Assembly (NCBI RefSeq): GCF_016861785.1
Contig: NZ_BOLS01000006.1
Location: forward strand, 89,584 to 153,583
DNA length: 64,000 nucleotides
Reading direction: 5' to 3'
Source: Lacticaseibacillus mingshuiensis
GTDB taxonomy: Bacteria; Bacillota; Bacilli; Lactobacillales; Lactobacillaceae
Shown here: positions 47,203 to 56,407 of the stretch, in pieces
How the letters are laid out: every line of letters starts with the position of its first letter
Position numbering within the stretch: the first letter of the stretch is position 1
The notes under the pieces: model-generated
What the model was told of the DNA's origin: nothing
Databases searched by the model: none
The model's input: the letters and a program-made list of their open reading frames with translations, nothing else
Made by a program: the position numbers and the translations under genes

Positions 47203-47817
47203 ATGCTTGAGATCTTTCTGTTCGTCAACCCGCTTGGCACGCGCTGTCGACACGCAGAACAGGCGATGACGCGTATTGCCCAAGAACTGCCCACGCCGAT
47301 CACCCTTCATTTTGTCCCCTTAGTCAACTTTGCGATCATTGACGCTTTTATGGCGCGCCACCATTTAGATGAAAACGATCTGGCGCTTCGCAACCAACTC
47401 TTCGATGCGGCCTATCAGGTCTCGCTGGATTACAAGGCCGCCCAGTTCCAGGGCAATCGCCTCGCGCGGGCCCTGTTGATCGCAGAACAGGAAATGTTTC
47501 GTCACCATCACCGTCAATACGATGCGGCCTTCGCCGACCAGTGCATTCAGGCATCTGGGCTGGACCGCGAAGTCTTTGACGCCGATCGAGCCGAAGAGGC
47601 GGCGATGCATAACTGCTTCACCTCGGATCAGCGCATCGCCTATGAAATGGGCGTGACCGAGACACCGGCCGCCGTGATCTTCGATGTCACGCATCCGGAT
47701 CGCGATGGTGTGCGCGTGTTGAACATCACCAGCTATCACCACCTCAAACACATTTGCGAACAGATCGGCGCGGCCAGCCAACCGTTGCCACCGCAACGTC
47801 TGCTTCACATTTTGTGA
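47203..47817 (+). CDS. spxH: SpxH/YjbH-type ClpXP adaptor, DsbA fold
   Basis: This 204-residue thioredoxin/DsbA-like protein is named from its fold and its place near relQ, nadK and coiA, as in Bacillus yjbF-yjbH-yjbM-yjbN. The homologue delivers the redox regulator Spx to ClpXP. The usual N-terminal DPLCxxC is NPLGTRC here, so the first cysteine is missing. Lactobacillus versions are shorter than the Bacillus protein. TAGGAGG precedes the ATG. Confidence 0.78.
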   Translation: MLEIFLFVNPLGTRCRHAEQAMTRIAQELPTPITLHFVPLVNFAIIDAFMARHHLDENDLALRNQLFDAAYQVSLDYKAAQFQGNRLARALLIAEQEMFRHHHRQYDAAFADQCIQASGLDREVFDADRAEEAAMHNCFTSDQRIAYEMGVTETPAAVIFDVTHPDRDGVRVLNITSYHHLKHICEQIGAASQPLPPQRLLHIL

Positions 47818-47824
47818 CCATGCG

Positions 47825-47859
47825 AAAACGGGTAGTCCTGCAATTGGACTACCCGTTTT
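47825..47859. terminator. Bidirectional terminator between spxH and coiA
   Basis: AAAACGGGTAGTCC and GGACTACCCGTTTT form a perfect 14-bp stem around a seven-base loop. It overlaps the coiA stop codon at 47849-47851. Confidence 0.88.
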
Positions 47860-48907
47860 GCTTTGTCTGGCGCACCAATGCAAGCTCTTTGACCGTCAGA
47901 TCTGGATACCAGGGTGGGCGGCGTTGCCAAGCAAAGCCACTGACTGTTTTCACCAACCACCTCTGGTCGATCAGGACCGCCAGCCACGCGCGGCGTATCG
48001 CAGACAACACCGCAAATGGCGGCAACAGCGGCGTGTGCACGAGCGGGGCGAGCCCGCGCCAAAAATCCTGCTCCGCGGCTTGTGAAATGGTGGGCGCCTC
48101 CTGAAACGCCAGCAACCACTGCACCCGCACCTGCCACTCGGGCAAATGTAGCCCGATCAGCCCGCTGCCCGCCTCATGCACGACCCAGGGGCAGCCAGCG
48201 AGATGCAGGCCCCGTTCATAACAAGCCCGCTGCAACGCGACCACCCGCTTATCGGCAAAATGCAGCTGCGTCTGAATTTGTTCGGCCTCTCGCAGTGGAT
48301 CGCGGCGGCGCGGCAACACACGAGTCGCGCCCGGCAGCCGGGTCTCGGTCAAAGTCGCCGGGGCCAATTGCCAATGAATCAGCTGACCGCCTGGCATTTT
48401 CAAAAACCAAAGCTGAAACCCCGGGCTCAAAAACAGCCCCTGTTTGCTGGTCGGCCAGGCGCTTTGGTAACGACTGCCCAGCACCCAGAATACGGTGAGG
48501 CCAAGTTGCTGATAGCCCCTGGTGCGCGCCGCCAATTTTTCCTCATTGAGCGGGCTGCACTGGAATTCGAGCACCAGCGTCGCCTCCCCGCGCCGCCACA
48601 CCACATCGGCGCGCTGGCGAATACTTGGAAAATAGGTCTCAAGCGCCACCTCATAACCCAATTTTGCCCCCAGGTCCGCCAGCCATCGCTTGCCCGTCAA
48701 ATGTTGCAGACTTTCCGGCTCGGTGCTGGCCTCACACGGCGGCCCCAGATGATAAAAATGCGCCGGCATGATTGCCCCATTGCGCACCCCGACTGGCATT
48801 CGGCAAGCCGGGCAGACAAACTGACCGCCCTGAACCCGCAGCGCAGCGGCCTGCTCATGATCATTCAACGTGACCAGTTGCGCCTTGCTATCCATCGCCA
48901 CAAACAT
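47849..48907 (-). CDS. coiA: CoiA competence protein
   Basis: This protein has about 352 residues. The CoiA family has an N-terminal zinc-ribbon-like part (FVCPACRMPV) and a nuclease-like domain with RADVVW and LVLEFQCSPL. In streptococci it is needed for recombination of incoming DNA. The ATG at 48907 follows AAGGAGGG. With comFA and comFC it makes three late competence genes in this window. Convergent with spxH. Confidence 0.9.
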   Translation of the reverse strand: MFVAMDSKAQLVTLNDHEQAAALRVQGGQFVCPACRMPVGVRNGAIMPAHFYHLGPPCEASTEPESLQHLTGKRWLADLGAKLGYEVALETYFPSIRQRADVVWRRGEATLVLEFQCSPLNEEKLAARTRGYQQLGLTVFWVLGSRYQSAWPTSKQGLFLSPGFQLWFLKMPGGQLIHWQLAPATLTETRLPGATRVLPRRRDPLREAEQIQTQLHFADKRVVALQRACYERGLHLAGCPWVVHEAGSGLIGLHLPEWQVRVQWLLAFQEAPTISQAAEQDFWRGLAPLVHTPLLPPFAVLSAIRRAWLAVLIDQRWLVKTVSGFAWQRRPPWYPDLTVKELALVRQTKQNG

Positions 48908-48939
48908 CACGCATCCCTCCTTTATAAAGAGATTACGCA

Positions 48940-48987
48940 AAAACGCCTGGCGCCCCTCCTAAGCTGAAGAGGGACGCCAGGCGTTTT
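48940..48987. terminator. Terminator of the ACT/UPF0210 operon
   Basis: AAAACGCCTGGCG and CGCCAGGCGTTTT form a long stem with an inner CCTC/GAGG. It has T runs on both sides. It lies 25 bp past the UPF0210 stop, upstream of coiA. Confidence 0.85.
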
Positions 48988-49011
48988 GGAAAAAGGCGGC
49001 ACCAAAATAAG

Positions 49012-50355
49012 TTAGTTTTTGAAGCTATGCAGCGGCGCTGGAATGCGTCCCCCACGGCCGATCAACACGCTGGCATCCCCGTCGTTGACCGCCATGATCG
49101 GGGCACGGCCAAACAGCCCGCCGAATTCGATGCTTTCGCCGACTGTTTTCCCCGGCACCGGAATCACGCGCACCGCAGTCGTCTTGTTGTTGATCATGCC
49201 GATCGCGGCTTCATCGGCGATCATGCCGGCGATCGTGGTGGCTGGGGTGGCGCCCGGAATGGCGATCATGTCGAGGCCAACGCTGCAGACGGCGGTCATT
49301 GCCTCCAGTTTTTCCAGATTGATCTGACCGGCTGCCGCGGCCTGAATCATGTTAGCGTCTTCGGAAACTGGGATGAACGCGCCGGACAAGCCGCCGACAC
49401 GCTCACAGGCCATGATGCCCCCTTTTTTCACCGCATCGTTGAGCAGCGCCAAGGCCGCCGTGGTCCCCGGCGTCCCGACATGGCTGAGGCCCAGTGTCTC
49501 CAAGATCTGGGCCACTGAGTCGCCTTCTGCCGGGGTCGGCGCCAGCGACAGATCGACGATGTTGAACGGTACGCCGAGGCGCTCGGCCGCCTGCTGGCCC
49601 ACGAATTGGCCCATGCGCGCGACCTTGAACGCCGTTTGCTTGATCACTTCGCAGATCTCTTGGAACGGCGCATCGGGATGCTGGGCCAAGGCGCGCTGGA
49701 CAACGCCGGGACCAGAGACCCCCGTGTTCACCGCGCAGTCGCCTTCAGACACGCCCCAAAACGCGCCGGCCATGAAGGGATTGTCTTCGACCGCATTGGC
49801 GAAAACCACCAGCTTCATCGCATTTTCTGGTTTGATCGCCGCGACCTCTTTGACGACTTGCCCCATCAAGGCGACGGCGTCCATGTTGAGCCCGGCGCGC
49901 GTGCTCCCCACGTTGACGCTCGAACAGACGCGCTCCGTGCTGGCCAGCGCCTCTGGAATCGCGTGCATCAAAGCGAGGTCCGCCTGGGTGCAGCCATTTT
50001 CGACCAGCGCGGAAAACCCGCCGATCAGGTCGACACCGACCGCTTTGGCGGCCTCATCCAGCGTTTTTGCCAACAGGACAAAATCCGGGTGCGGATCTTG
50101 GCCCGCCAACAACGCCACCGGGGTCACACTGATGCGCTTGTTGACGATCGGAATGCCATACTCACTTTCGATCGCGTTGGCGACCTCGACCAAATGGGCC
50201 GCCTTGGTCGTGATTTTGCGCGTGATCGCCGCAGCGGTGGCGGCCGTGTTTTCCCCAATGCAATCCAGCAGCGAGATGCCCATGGTGATGGTGCGGATGT
50301 CGAGGTTCTCTTCGCTGATCATTTCGATCGTTTCTTTGATCTGATTGGTGTCCAT
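49012..50355 (-). CDS. UPF0210 (DUF711) family protein
   Basis: This 447-residue protein matches the conserved UPF0210 family, with [12 protein letters not shown] near the start and [14 protein letters not shown] and [12 protein letters not shown] in the middle. The fold is distantly like glycyl-radical enzymes, but no radical glycine loop is evident and no function is established. It is always found beside a small ACT-domain protein, as here. GGAGGCGG precedes the ATG. Confidence 0.92.
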   Translation of the reverse strand: MDTNQIKETIEMISEENLDIRTITMGISLLDCIGENTAATAAAITRKITTKAAHLVEVANAIESEYGIPIVNKRISVTPVALLAGQDPHPDFVLLAKTLDEAAKAVGVDLIGGFSALVENGCTQADLALMHAIPEALASTERVCSSVNVGSTRAGLNMDAVALMGQVVKEVAAIKPENAMKLVVFANAVEDNPFMAGAFWGVSEGDCAVNTGVSGPGVVQRALAQHPDAPFQEICEVIKQTAFKVARMGQFVGQQAAERLGVPFNIVDLSLAPTPAEGDSVAQILETLGLSHVGTPGTTAALALLNDAVKKGGIMACERVGGLSGAFIPVSEDANMIQAAAAGQINLEKLEAMTAVCSVGLDMIAIPGATPATTIAGMIADEAAIGMINNKTTAVRVIPVPGKTVGESIEFGGLFGRAPIMAVNDGDASVLIGRGGRIPAPLHSFKN

Positions 50356-50364
50356 GGCCGCCTC

Positions 50365-50631
50365 CTATAGTTGGTGCATCGCGGTGAAGATCTCCTGGCG
50401 CGCCACCTGAATCGTCACGCCGATCTCACTGCCTGTTTGCGCCATCGCCGCCTTGAACGCCGCAAAATCGCTGGTCGCCGGCAGTTGTGCCAACAGCATC
50501 ATCGTGAACGCCCCTTGCATGATGGTCTGCGACACATCCAAAATATTCACGTCTTCTTTGGCTAAAGCTGCGGTCACCGCCGCAATAATACCGACCTTAT
50601 CTGTTCCGATCACCGTTACGATCACTTTCAT
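50365..50631 (-). CDS. UPF0237 ACT-domain protein
   Basis: This 88-residue protein is a single ACT domain (VIVTVIGTDKVGIIAAVTAALA), a fold that usually senses amino acids or other small ligands. It lies nine bases upstream of the UPF0210 gene, so the pair probably acts together. The start MKVIVTVIG is chosen over a longer reading because it matches the family. Confidence 0.92.
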   Translation of the reverse strand: MKVIVTVIGTDKVGIIAAVTAALAKEDVNILDVSQTIMQGAFTMMLLAQLPATSDFAAFKAAMAQTGSEIGVTIQVARQEIFTAMHQL

Positions 50632-50743
50632 GTGTCGCGCCACCTTTGCGTTTTCGCCAATTCTAGCATATTCGCGCGGTGCGCAAAACAAACGGTCGTG
50701 GTCAATGCGTTTGTACGTTATACTGATGGCGGAGGATCTTGAT

Positions 50744-52087
50744 ATGAAGAAATTAATACAAAGCGTCCTGGCGCTACTGGCGATGACCCTTTTTGCAGGC
50801 CTCTTGGCGAGCAGCTACCCCCAGGCCGCCGCACCCGCCAGCCAGCTGACCGCCACCACCCAGCCGCAACTCTGGGTCCTGAGTGATACCCACTTTATTG
50901 CGCCGAGTCTCCACGATGAGAAAAAAGCATACCAGCTGATCAAGGGGTCCGACGCCGGTAAGGACATGGACTACCAGCCTGTCGCCATCAACGCGCTTGT
51001 CCAGACCGCGCTGAAAAAGCGGCCCACCGCGGTGATCATCACCGGCGACGTCACCTTCAACGGGGCAAAGGCAAGCGCCGAGAGTCTGGCCAAGCGCCTG
51101 GCCCCACTTGAAAAAGCCGGAATCCACGTGCTGGTCATTCCGGGGAACCATGACATCTATGACGGCTGGGCCCGTGCCTACAAGGGTGATGAGCAGCAAG
51201 TCGTCGACCAGATCAGCCCCAGTGATTGGAAAAACATCTGGTCGGGCAGCTACCAAGCCGCCAGCAGTGTCGACAGCCAGTCGCTGAGCTACACGGTGAC
51301 GCTGAACCGCAACTATGAGCTGATCATGTTGGACAGCAATATCTATACGGTCCAGCCGGCAACCCGGCCGCCCAGCACCGGCGGGTTGCTCAAGCCGGAG
51401 ACGTTGACCTGGCTCACGGCCCAGCTCAAGGCCGCCCGGAAAAACGGCCGGACGCCACTGGTCTTCATGCACCACAACCTCTACGCCCACAGCGCCGTGG
51501 TTTCCACCGGCTATGTCCTCAGCAACGCCGACACGCTTCAAAAACTCCTGACAAAATACAAGGTGCAAGTTCTCTTTTCGGGCCATATCCATGCCCAGGA
51601 CATCGAAAACGACCCAGCTGGCAAGTGCCTCACGACCGAGATCGTCGATGGCGCGTTTTCCATTTCGCCGGCGGGGTATGGCATCGTGGACCTGACGCCG
51701 ACTACCCTGCATTACCAGCGCCAAGCCTTGGATATTTCGCCCTATCTGACTGCCAAGCAGAAAAAGAATCCAGATCTGCGCGATTATCCGGCGTACCTGA
51801 AAAAATTGTTCATGCGCAACGGCCAGGCGCTGGCCATCAACACCATGATGGATGGTAGCGACACATTCTCCGACAAAGAAGTCACGATCGGCGCCAACTT
51901 CATCGGGGAGCTGAATTGGCGGTATTTCACCGGCCAAGATGACCCGACGCCAAAGGAACTGGCGACACTCAAAGCTTCCAAAGGCTATCAGATCGTCAAA
52001 CGGTCGCCGAGCCTGATGCGGTATGTGAATTCGATTCTGCAGGATAAGAATTTGAACGACCAGACGCTGACGATTCACTTCAACTAA
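50744..52087 (+). CDS. Secreted calcineurin-like metallophosphoesterase
   Basis: This protein of 447 residues has a signal peptide (KKLIQ, then a hydrophobic run to about residue 25, ending near PQAAA). The binuclear metal site follows: LSDTHF, ITGDVTFNG, PGNHD, HHNLY and GHIHAQ. It should act outside the cell on phosphate esters; the substrate is unknown. GGAGG precedes the ATG at 50744 by about ten bases, and TATACTGA lies upstream at 50719. The longer ORF upstream is not supported. Confidence 0.88.
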   Translation: MKKLIQSVLALLAMTLFAGLLASSYPQAAAPASQLTATTQPQLWVLSDTHFIAPSLHDEKKAYQLIKGSDAGKDMDYQPVAINALVQTALKKRPTAVIITGDVTFNGAKASAESLAKRLAPLEKAGIHVLVIPGNHDIYDGWARAYKGDEQQVVDQISPSDWKNIWSGSYQAASSVDSQSLSYTVTLNRNYELIMLDSNIYTVQPATRPPSTGGLLKPETLTWLTAQLKAARKNGRTPLVFMHHNLYAHSAVVSTGYVLSNADTLQKLLTKYKVQVLFSGHIHAQDIENDPAGKCLTTEIVDGAFSISPAGYGIVDLTPTTLHYQRQALDISPYLTAKQKKNPDLRDYPAYLKKLFMRNGQALAINTMMDGSDTFSDKEVTIGANFIGELNWRYFTGQDDPTPKELATLKASKGYQIVKRSPSLMRYVNSILQDKNLNDQTLTIHFN

Positions 52088-52101
52088 TACAAAAAAGGGA
52101 A

Positions 52102-52286
52102 GTGGGACAAATGTCGCTCTTGGGTCCGACAGGTAAGTGTTCCAAGCGCCAGGTCCGAACTTTGGACCAGGCGATTGGAGCCTTAGCTGCTCGGAACCGG
52201 ACATTTGGCCCACGACACTGCAGTAACATTAGTGCACTATACAGGAACTGGGACAAACCAAAAGTTTTGTCCCAGTTCCCTTTTTT
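52102..52286 (+). repeat. Family B structured element, copy 3
   Basis: It is nearly the same as copy 1 over the 5' 140 bases. The internal arm CCAA-G-CGCC / GGCG-A-TTGG pairs well. The 3' hairpin GGAACTGGGACAAA...TTTGTCCCAGTTCC is followed by TTTTTT on the plus strand, so it can terminate the phosphoesterase gene 15 bp upstream. Confidence 0.85.
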
Positions 52287-52289
52287 GAT

Positions 52290-52673
52290 TCCATGACACT
52301 TTGTCCCCAATGACTTGTGTCCCGGCCTCTGAAATGAAACAGAATACAGCAAACAGGCCGCCGAGGTCCAAATTTTTCGCCAGCCTGTTTGGTGCCGGTG
52401 GGCCGCGGTTCTCCCCTTCCCCTTGGGTACAGGAAAGAAACCCGTCTCATCCTATTCAATTGCCCTAAGCGCGGTATGTACCCCGGCCGCTGGCTTAATG
52501 CTCCGGACTTTCCGCCACGCGTGCATTGATGGTAGGAGGCAGCCCATGCTCCCTAATGTCTGATCTGAACACCATCAATGGTTGCGAGCCGCAAAGGAGC
52601 CGGCCGTTCGTCGCTTTTGCCTGGCAGATCAACGACATGCCTGCCGCCAGGTGCGAGCTTCTAAACTTTTAGT
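52290..52673 (-). ncRNA. Candidate structured non-coding RNA
   Basis: No ORF of note is present, but a strong minus-strand promoter (52709-52680) points into this region. It contains a perfect 10-bp stem CATTGATGGT (52580-52571)/ACCATCAATG (52533-52524). A second perfect pair is AAACAGGC (52390-52383)/GCCTGTTT (52358-52351), and there are several smaller GC-rich hairpins. It does not match the cores of RNase P, tmRNA, SRP RNA or a T-box as I know them. The 3' end is unknown; no clear T-run terminator is seen. Confidence 0.45.
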
Positions 52674-52679
52674 AAGTGA

Positions 52680-52709
52680 AGTATAGATCCGGTTGTCGAT
52701 TCGTGTCAA
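52680..52709 (-). promoter_or_regulatory. Strong promoter reading into a gene-free region
   Basis: On the minus strand TTGACA (52709-52704), an 18-base spacer, and TATACT (52685-52680). It lies just past the patB terminator, and no coding gene follows. Confidence 0.75.
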
Positions 52710-52737
52710 GAAGGCGCTTCCATTTTTCCATTAAAAA

Positions 52738-52760
52738 AGCCGGCATCTGCTGCCGGCTTT
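52738..52760 (-). terminator. Terminator of patB
   Basis: On the minus strand AAGCCGGCA and TGCCGGCTT pair, followed by TTTTAA, about 25 bases past the patB stop. Confidence 0.85.
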
Positions 52761-52782
52761 GGTCATGAAATCGCCAAATCGT

Positions 52783-53979
52783 TCAGCGCTGGTGGAGGGC
52801 GGTGATCACACGGTCCGCGGCCTCCAGCACCAACTTAGGATCCGTCGCCAGATTCATCCGGATGCAGGTCGCTGTTTTCGGCGAGAACCACGCCCCGTAA
52901 TCGACCGCGATTCGGCACTGGTCCTGCACAAACGGCTGAATCGCATCCGGCTTCATGTAGGCACCAAGGTCGACGAACGACAGGTAAGTCCCCTCTAGTG
53001 CAGAGAGCCGCACATCCGGGGCGCCGGCGGCAAATGCCGCCTGCAATTCGCCATAATTATGACGAATCACCTGAATCAGTTGCGTCAGCCACGGCCCGCC
53101 ATGCTCATAGCCGGCCTGCGTCGCCACCTGACCGAGCAAGGTGCCGGCCACCGCGTTGTGCGCTGTGGCAAAGGCATCATAATCCGCTCGCCGCGCCTCG
53201 TCTGGAATGATGATATGGGCATTGCGCAACGACGCCAGATTAAAGGTCTTGGAGGCGGCGTTGAGTACGATCAGGTTGCCTTGATAACGGCCATTATCGA
53301 TGCTCAGCGTCGAGGTAAAGCGAGGCCCGCCGATCTCAAAATCTTGATGGATCTCATCACTGATCACCAGCACCTGATATTTATCGGCTAAGGCCAGCAC
53401 CTGCGCCAATTCGGTCGCCGTCCAGATGCGGCCCACCGGATTGTGCGGCGAGCACAAGATCGTGACATGGACATCCGGCCGCGCAAAGGCCTTTTCAAGC
53501 GCGTCGAAGTCGATGTGCCAACCGCTGTCATTTTGCACGAGATCGGCGGAAACAACGACGCGCCCCTGATTTTCGATGGCCTTCATGAACGGGTAATAGA
53601 CCGGCTGCATGATCACCACCGGCTCACCCGGCTTTGTCAGCCACGCGACCATCCGATACAGCGCATTGACCACGCCGACATCAAAACGCACCCATTCCGC
53701 CTTGACCTCGGTGTTGTGGCGCGTCTGCATCCAGTTGGCCAGCGCGTCGTAATACCCCTTTGGCACCAGCGGATACCCGAACACCCCGCTGTTGACCCGG
53801 GCGATCAATGCGTCTTTGATCGGCTGCGGCGTGGAAAATTCCATGTCCGCGATCCACATTGGCAGGAGCCCATCCGTGCCAAATTCGGCGCGCTGGCCAT
53901 CCCATTTTTCGTTGTCGGTGCCGCGCCGGTCGACGAGATGTGTCTTGATAAATTCCTTGTTTTCTTCGGTCAAAGTCAT
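52783..53979 (-). CDS. patB: PatB/MalY-type PLP-dependent C-S lyase or aminotransferase
   Basis: This 398-residue fold-type I enzyme has the cofactor lysine in NAASKTFNLAS and the family sequences ILCSPHNPVGRIWT and VISDEIHQDFEIGG. Relatives cleave cystathionine to homocysteine, releasing pyruvate and ammonia, and may transaminate aromatic or sulfur amino acids. No met/cys genes adjoin it. It has its own extended -10 and terminator. Confidence 0.92.
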   Translation of the reverse strand: MTLTEENKEFIKTHLVDRRGTDNEKWDGQRAEFGTDGLLPMWIADMEFSTPQPIKDALIARVNSGVFGYPLVPKGYYDALANWMQTRHNTEVKAEWVRFDVGVVNALYRMVAWLTKPGEPVVIMQPVYYPFMKAIENQGRVVVSADLVQNDSGWHIDFDALEKAFARPDVHVTILCSPHNPVGRIWTATELAQVLALADKYQVLVISDEIHQDFEIGGPRFTSTLSIDNGRYQGNLIVLNAASKTFNLASLRNAHIIIPDEARRADYDAFATAHNAVAGTLLGQVATQAGYEHGGPWLTQLIQVIRHNYGELQAAFAAGAPDVRLSALEGTYLSFVDLGAYMKPDAIQPFVQDQCRIAVDYGAWFSPKTATCIRMNLATDPKLVLEAADRVITALHQR

Positions 53980-54011
53980 CGCAATTGCCTCTTTAAACTA
54001 GTATTGCCTTC

Positions 54012-54020
54012 AGTGTACCA
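54012..54020 (-). promoter_or_regulatory. Extended -10 promoter of patB
   Basis: The minus strand reads TGGTACACTGAAG: TG, one base, TACACT, then GA, about 35 bases before the ATG. Confidence 0.55.
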
Positions 54021-54220
54021 GACTTGCGTGACAATGGCTGACGCAAAATAACGGGCGTTGCGCCCAGCGGTTGGCGGCGGTCCAGCCAGCGAGGCAGCGC
54101 TTGCGCAACCGCATCGTCCGGTGGCCCGCCACAACGACTGGCGGCGGGCCGCCCACCCCCGTCTCGCGTAGCACCAGCCAAAAAAGCGCCTGCCTCTCAA
54201 CCAAGGCAAGCGCACAACGA

Positions 54221-56236
54221 TTATTTTGCCACATACACCCGCAGGTCCTTGGCATCCCCATAGACGCCTTGAATCTCAAACACGAACCCGGGATAAAGCC
54301 GCATCAACTCCGCTAAATTGAGGAAATGCTGCTGGGCCAGCGCGGACCATTTTTCACCTGGCATCACGACGAACACGCCTGGTGGATAAGGCAGCGCGCC
54401 TTCCAGCGCCACGCGCCCGACTGCCTGGCGCAACGGAATCCATTCGCCGTTGCCCCGCACGAATTCCGCATCCGCAGCAGCCGGCGTCAGGTCCGCTTCC
54501 CCCCAGTTGGCCGCCTGGAAAAGACCTTGCAGGGACTCGGTCAATTCGAGGTCTTCGATATCAATGGTCATCTGATAGGCCAATTCGCGCAGGGTCATCC
54601 CCGCATACCGTTCAAATGCCGGGTCAGGCAAAGCGGCCGTCGCGTCGGCACCGGCAAAATAGAGTCGCTCCAGATTTTTCAGCGCCGCCAATAGCCGTTG
54701 CCAATCCGCCTCACTAGAGCCAGGCGTTGCCAAATATAACCCGGAAAATAGATCGTTTTTCTCCGCGATAATGCCCTGCGCCTCAAGATACGCGCCGACG
54801 ATCGGCGCCGGTAGCGGATACGCCTCGGTGCCATAGCTGACCGTCACCTTCAACGGATCGTTCAGATATTGCCCACTGGCCACATCACCAAACCCGTGCC
54901 AGGTCGCACCTGGCGCCACCGTCCATGCAGAGGCCTGGCGAAGCGCCGCGTCATCGGCCTCTGCCCATGGCTTTTCCCCGACAGTCGGCGCGACAAACGG
55001 CCGAAACAGCTGCGTCGCAAACAGCGCGCGGCGAAAGTCATTGGCCTGATCCTGCGTCTGCGCCCATTGCGCCTGCCCGTCAAACGCCTGGACGGCAGCA
55101 TTCACCGTCAGGGACGCATATAACGGATACGAATAACTGGTCGTCACATATTTCAGATAGGCGTGATTGAAGCGGTCATGGTCGATGTAGCGCGCCTGCC
55201 CTTGGAGATGATGATCGCGCTTGAGAATCTGCGACCCCTGCGCCAGCGCCGTCATGGTTTTATGAAGCGACTGAGTGACGAAAATGCCGGGATCATCCGG
55301 CCCTAGTTCAAGCTTGGCGACATCACTGGCAGCCAGCGCCGGCACGAAATGCTCATAGCCGCCCCAGGCATCGTCAAACAGGATGTAATCGCAGAGCGGC
55401 CCAAGATGCGTCAGCACATATTGCAGCGTCGCAAACTGGCCATCGTAAGTCGCCAGCTGCAACACCGCCAGCCGAAATGGGCGTTGCGCCGCGCCGCGCA
55501 CCGGATCCACCTTAGCCGCCGCTTCCCGCAGCGCTTTTTCATCGAGACTGCTGGCAAGCGGGCCGCCGATCGCCCCCAGTGCATTGCGGTTGGTTGGCAG
55601 ATAGACGGGCTTGGCGCCGGTGAACACCAACGCGGCGTTGGCCAAGGACTTGTGATTATTGCGGTCAAACAGGACGAGGTCGCCCGGCGCCAGTGCCGCC
55701 GCAGCCGCAATCGCATTCGCGCTGGTGGTGCCGTTGGTGACAAAATACGCCTCATCGACGCCGTAAGTCTCCGCCGCAAACCGCTCAGCCTCAAGCGGAC
55801 TGCCGCCATGGGTCATCATGTCGCCGAGTTGATCGACCGAATCGCTAACATCGGCCGTGAATAGTGCTTGGCCAAAAAAGTTGCGGAGCGCCTGGCCGGC
55901 CGGTGCGCTTTCAAACGCCCGGCCGCCGTGATGCCCCGGGGTCGAAAAGCTGGCAGGCTGCTGCGCCGAAAAAGCGATCAAGTCGCGCAAAAACGCGGGC
56001 ACCTGCTGATTTTCATAAGCCGTCGCGGCCGCAAACACCTCGGCCCAAGCTGGCGACGCGGAAAAGGTGGGCAGACCCGCCCGCTGCGCTGCGCCTGCAT
56101 CCTGCGGCGAGGCCGGACCAACAACGGCCGCCAATGCCGTTGCGGGCACGTTGCTCGCCTTCACAAACGTCCAGCCTTGCGTCTCAGCCGGCACCGTTGC
56201 ACCATCGCCGAGGCCAATTTTCAAACTATGAGTCAT
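54221..56236 (-). CDS. Ornithine/lysine/arginine decarboxylase family enzyme (probably ornithine)
   Basis: This protein of about 671 residues matches the large bacterial PLP decarboxylases. It has a short N-terminal wing, then FSTPGHHGG, the substrate stretch TNGTTSANAIA, the cofactor lysine in TQSLHKTMTALAQGS, and a C-terminal domain with PPGVFVVMPGE. Ornithine decarboxylation to putrescine also gives acid resistance. The neighbouring divergent APC permease fits an ornithine/putrescine exchange pair. Lysine or arginine cannot be excluded. The ribosome site before 56236 is weak. Confidence 0.85.
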   Translation of the reverse strand: MTHSLKIGLGDGATVPAETQGWTFVKASNVPATALAAVVGPASPQDAGAAQRAGLPTFSASPAWAEVFAAATAYENQQVPAFLRDLIAFSAQQPASFSTPGHHGGRAFESAPAGQALRNFFGQALFTADVSDSVDQLGDMMTHGGSPLEAERFAAETYGVDEAYFVTNGTTSANAIAAAAALAPGDLVLFDRNNHKSLANAALVFTGAKPVYLPTNRNALGAIGGPLASSLDEKALREAAAKVDPVRGAAQRPFRLAVLQLATYDGQFATLQYVLTHLGPLCDYILFDDAWGGYEHFVPALAASDVAKLELGPDDPGIFVTQSLHKTMTALAQGSQILKRDHHLQGQARYIDHDRFNHAYLKYVTTSYSYPLYASLTVNAAVQAFDGQAQWAQTQDQANDFRRALFATQLFRPFVAPTVGEKPWAEADDAALRQASAWTVAPGATWHGFGDVASGQYLNDPLKVTVSYGTEAYPLPAPIVGAYLEAQGIIAEKNDLFSGLYLATPGSSEADWQRLLAALKNLERLYFAGADATAALPDPAFERYAGMTLRELAYQMTIDIEDLELTESLQGLFQAANWGEADLTPAAADAEFVRGNGEWIPLRQAVGRVALEGALPYPPGVFVVMPGEKWSALAQQHFLNLAELMRLYPGFVFEIQGVYGDAKDLRVYVAK

Positions 56237-56263
56237 TTTGTCACGCTCTTTTCCGAAAATTGC

Positions 56264-56292
56264 TTGACCCACTCTTGCTGCGTCCCTATGAT
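56264..56292 (+). promoter_or_regulatory. APC permease promoter
   Basis: TTGACC (56264-56269), a 17-base spacer, TATGAT (56287-56292). The transcript would have a leader of about 100 bases. It lies in the shared region between the divergent decarboxylase and permease. Confidence 0.78.
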
Positions 56293-56335
56293 GGAAAAGA
56301 CTTTCATTTTGACCAGAGGAGGCGCGGGGTCTTGC

Positions 56336-56407
56336 ATGCTAATAAAGCACCTGGCGAAATGGGCGTTGTCTGTTGACGTCACATTTCGGAGGAAACTAAT
56401 TGAATAA
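56336..56407 (+). CDS. Leader peptide ORF of 23 codons overlapping the permease start
   Basis: ATG at 56336 follows AGAGGAGG, at a longish spacing of about 13 bases, and reads MLIKHLAKWALSVDVTFRRK followed by three residues and TAA at 56405. Its last codons overlap the permease TTG start by eight bases. The permease ribosome site lies inside this ORF. Short coupled leader peptides often control amino-acid or polyamine genes; the function here is inferred from position only. Confidence 0.45.
   Translation: MLIKHLAKWALSVDVTFRRKLIE

Noticed and set aside
52381..52420. T-box antiterminator (GGGAGAACCGCGG on the minus strand)
   Set aside because: It resembles AGGGTGGNACCGCG only in part. No specifier stem or downstream amino-acid gene follows.
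52290..52673. RNase P RNA or tmRNA
   Set aside because: A GGAAAGTCC segment exists, but the opposite conserved strand (ACAGAA type) is missing. No tmRNA tag reading frame or tRNA-like ends are present.
55868..56407. 179-codon plus-strand ORF across the decarboxylase start
   Set aside because: Most of it is antisense to the decarboxylase gene. Only the last 23 codons, behind their own ribosome site, are plausible.
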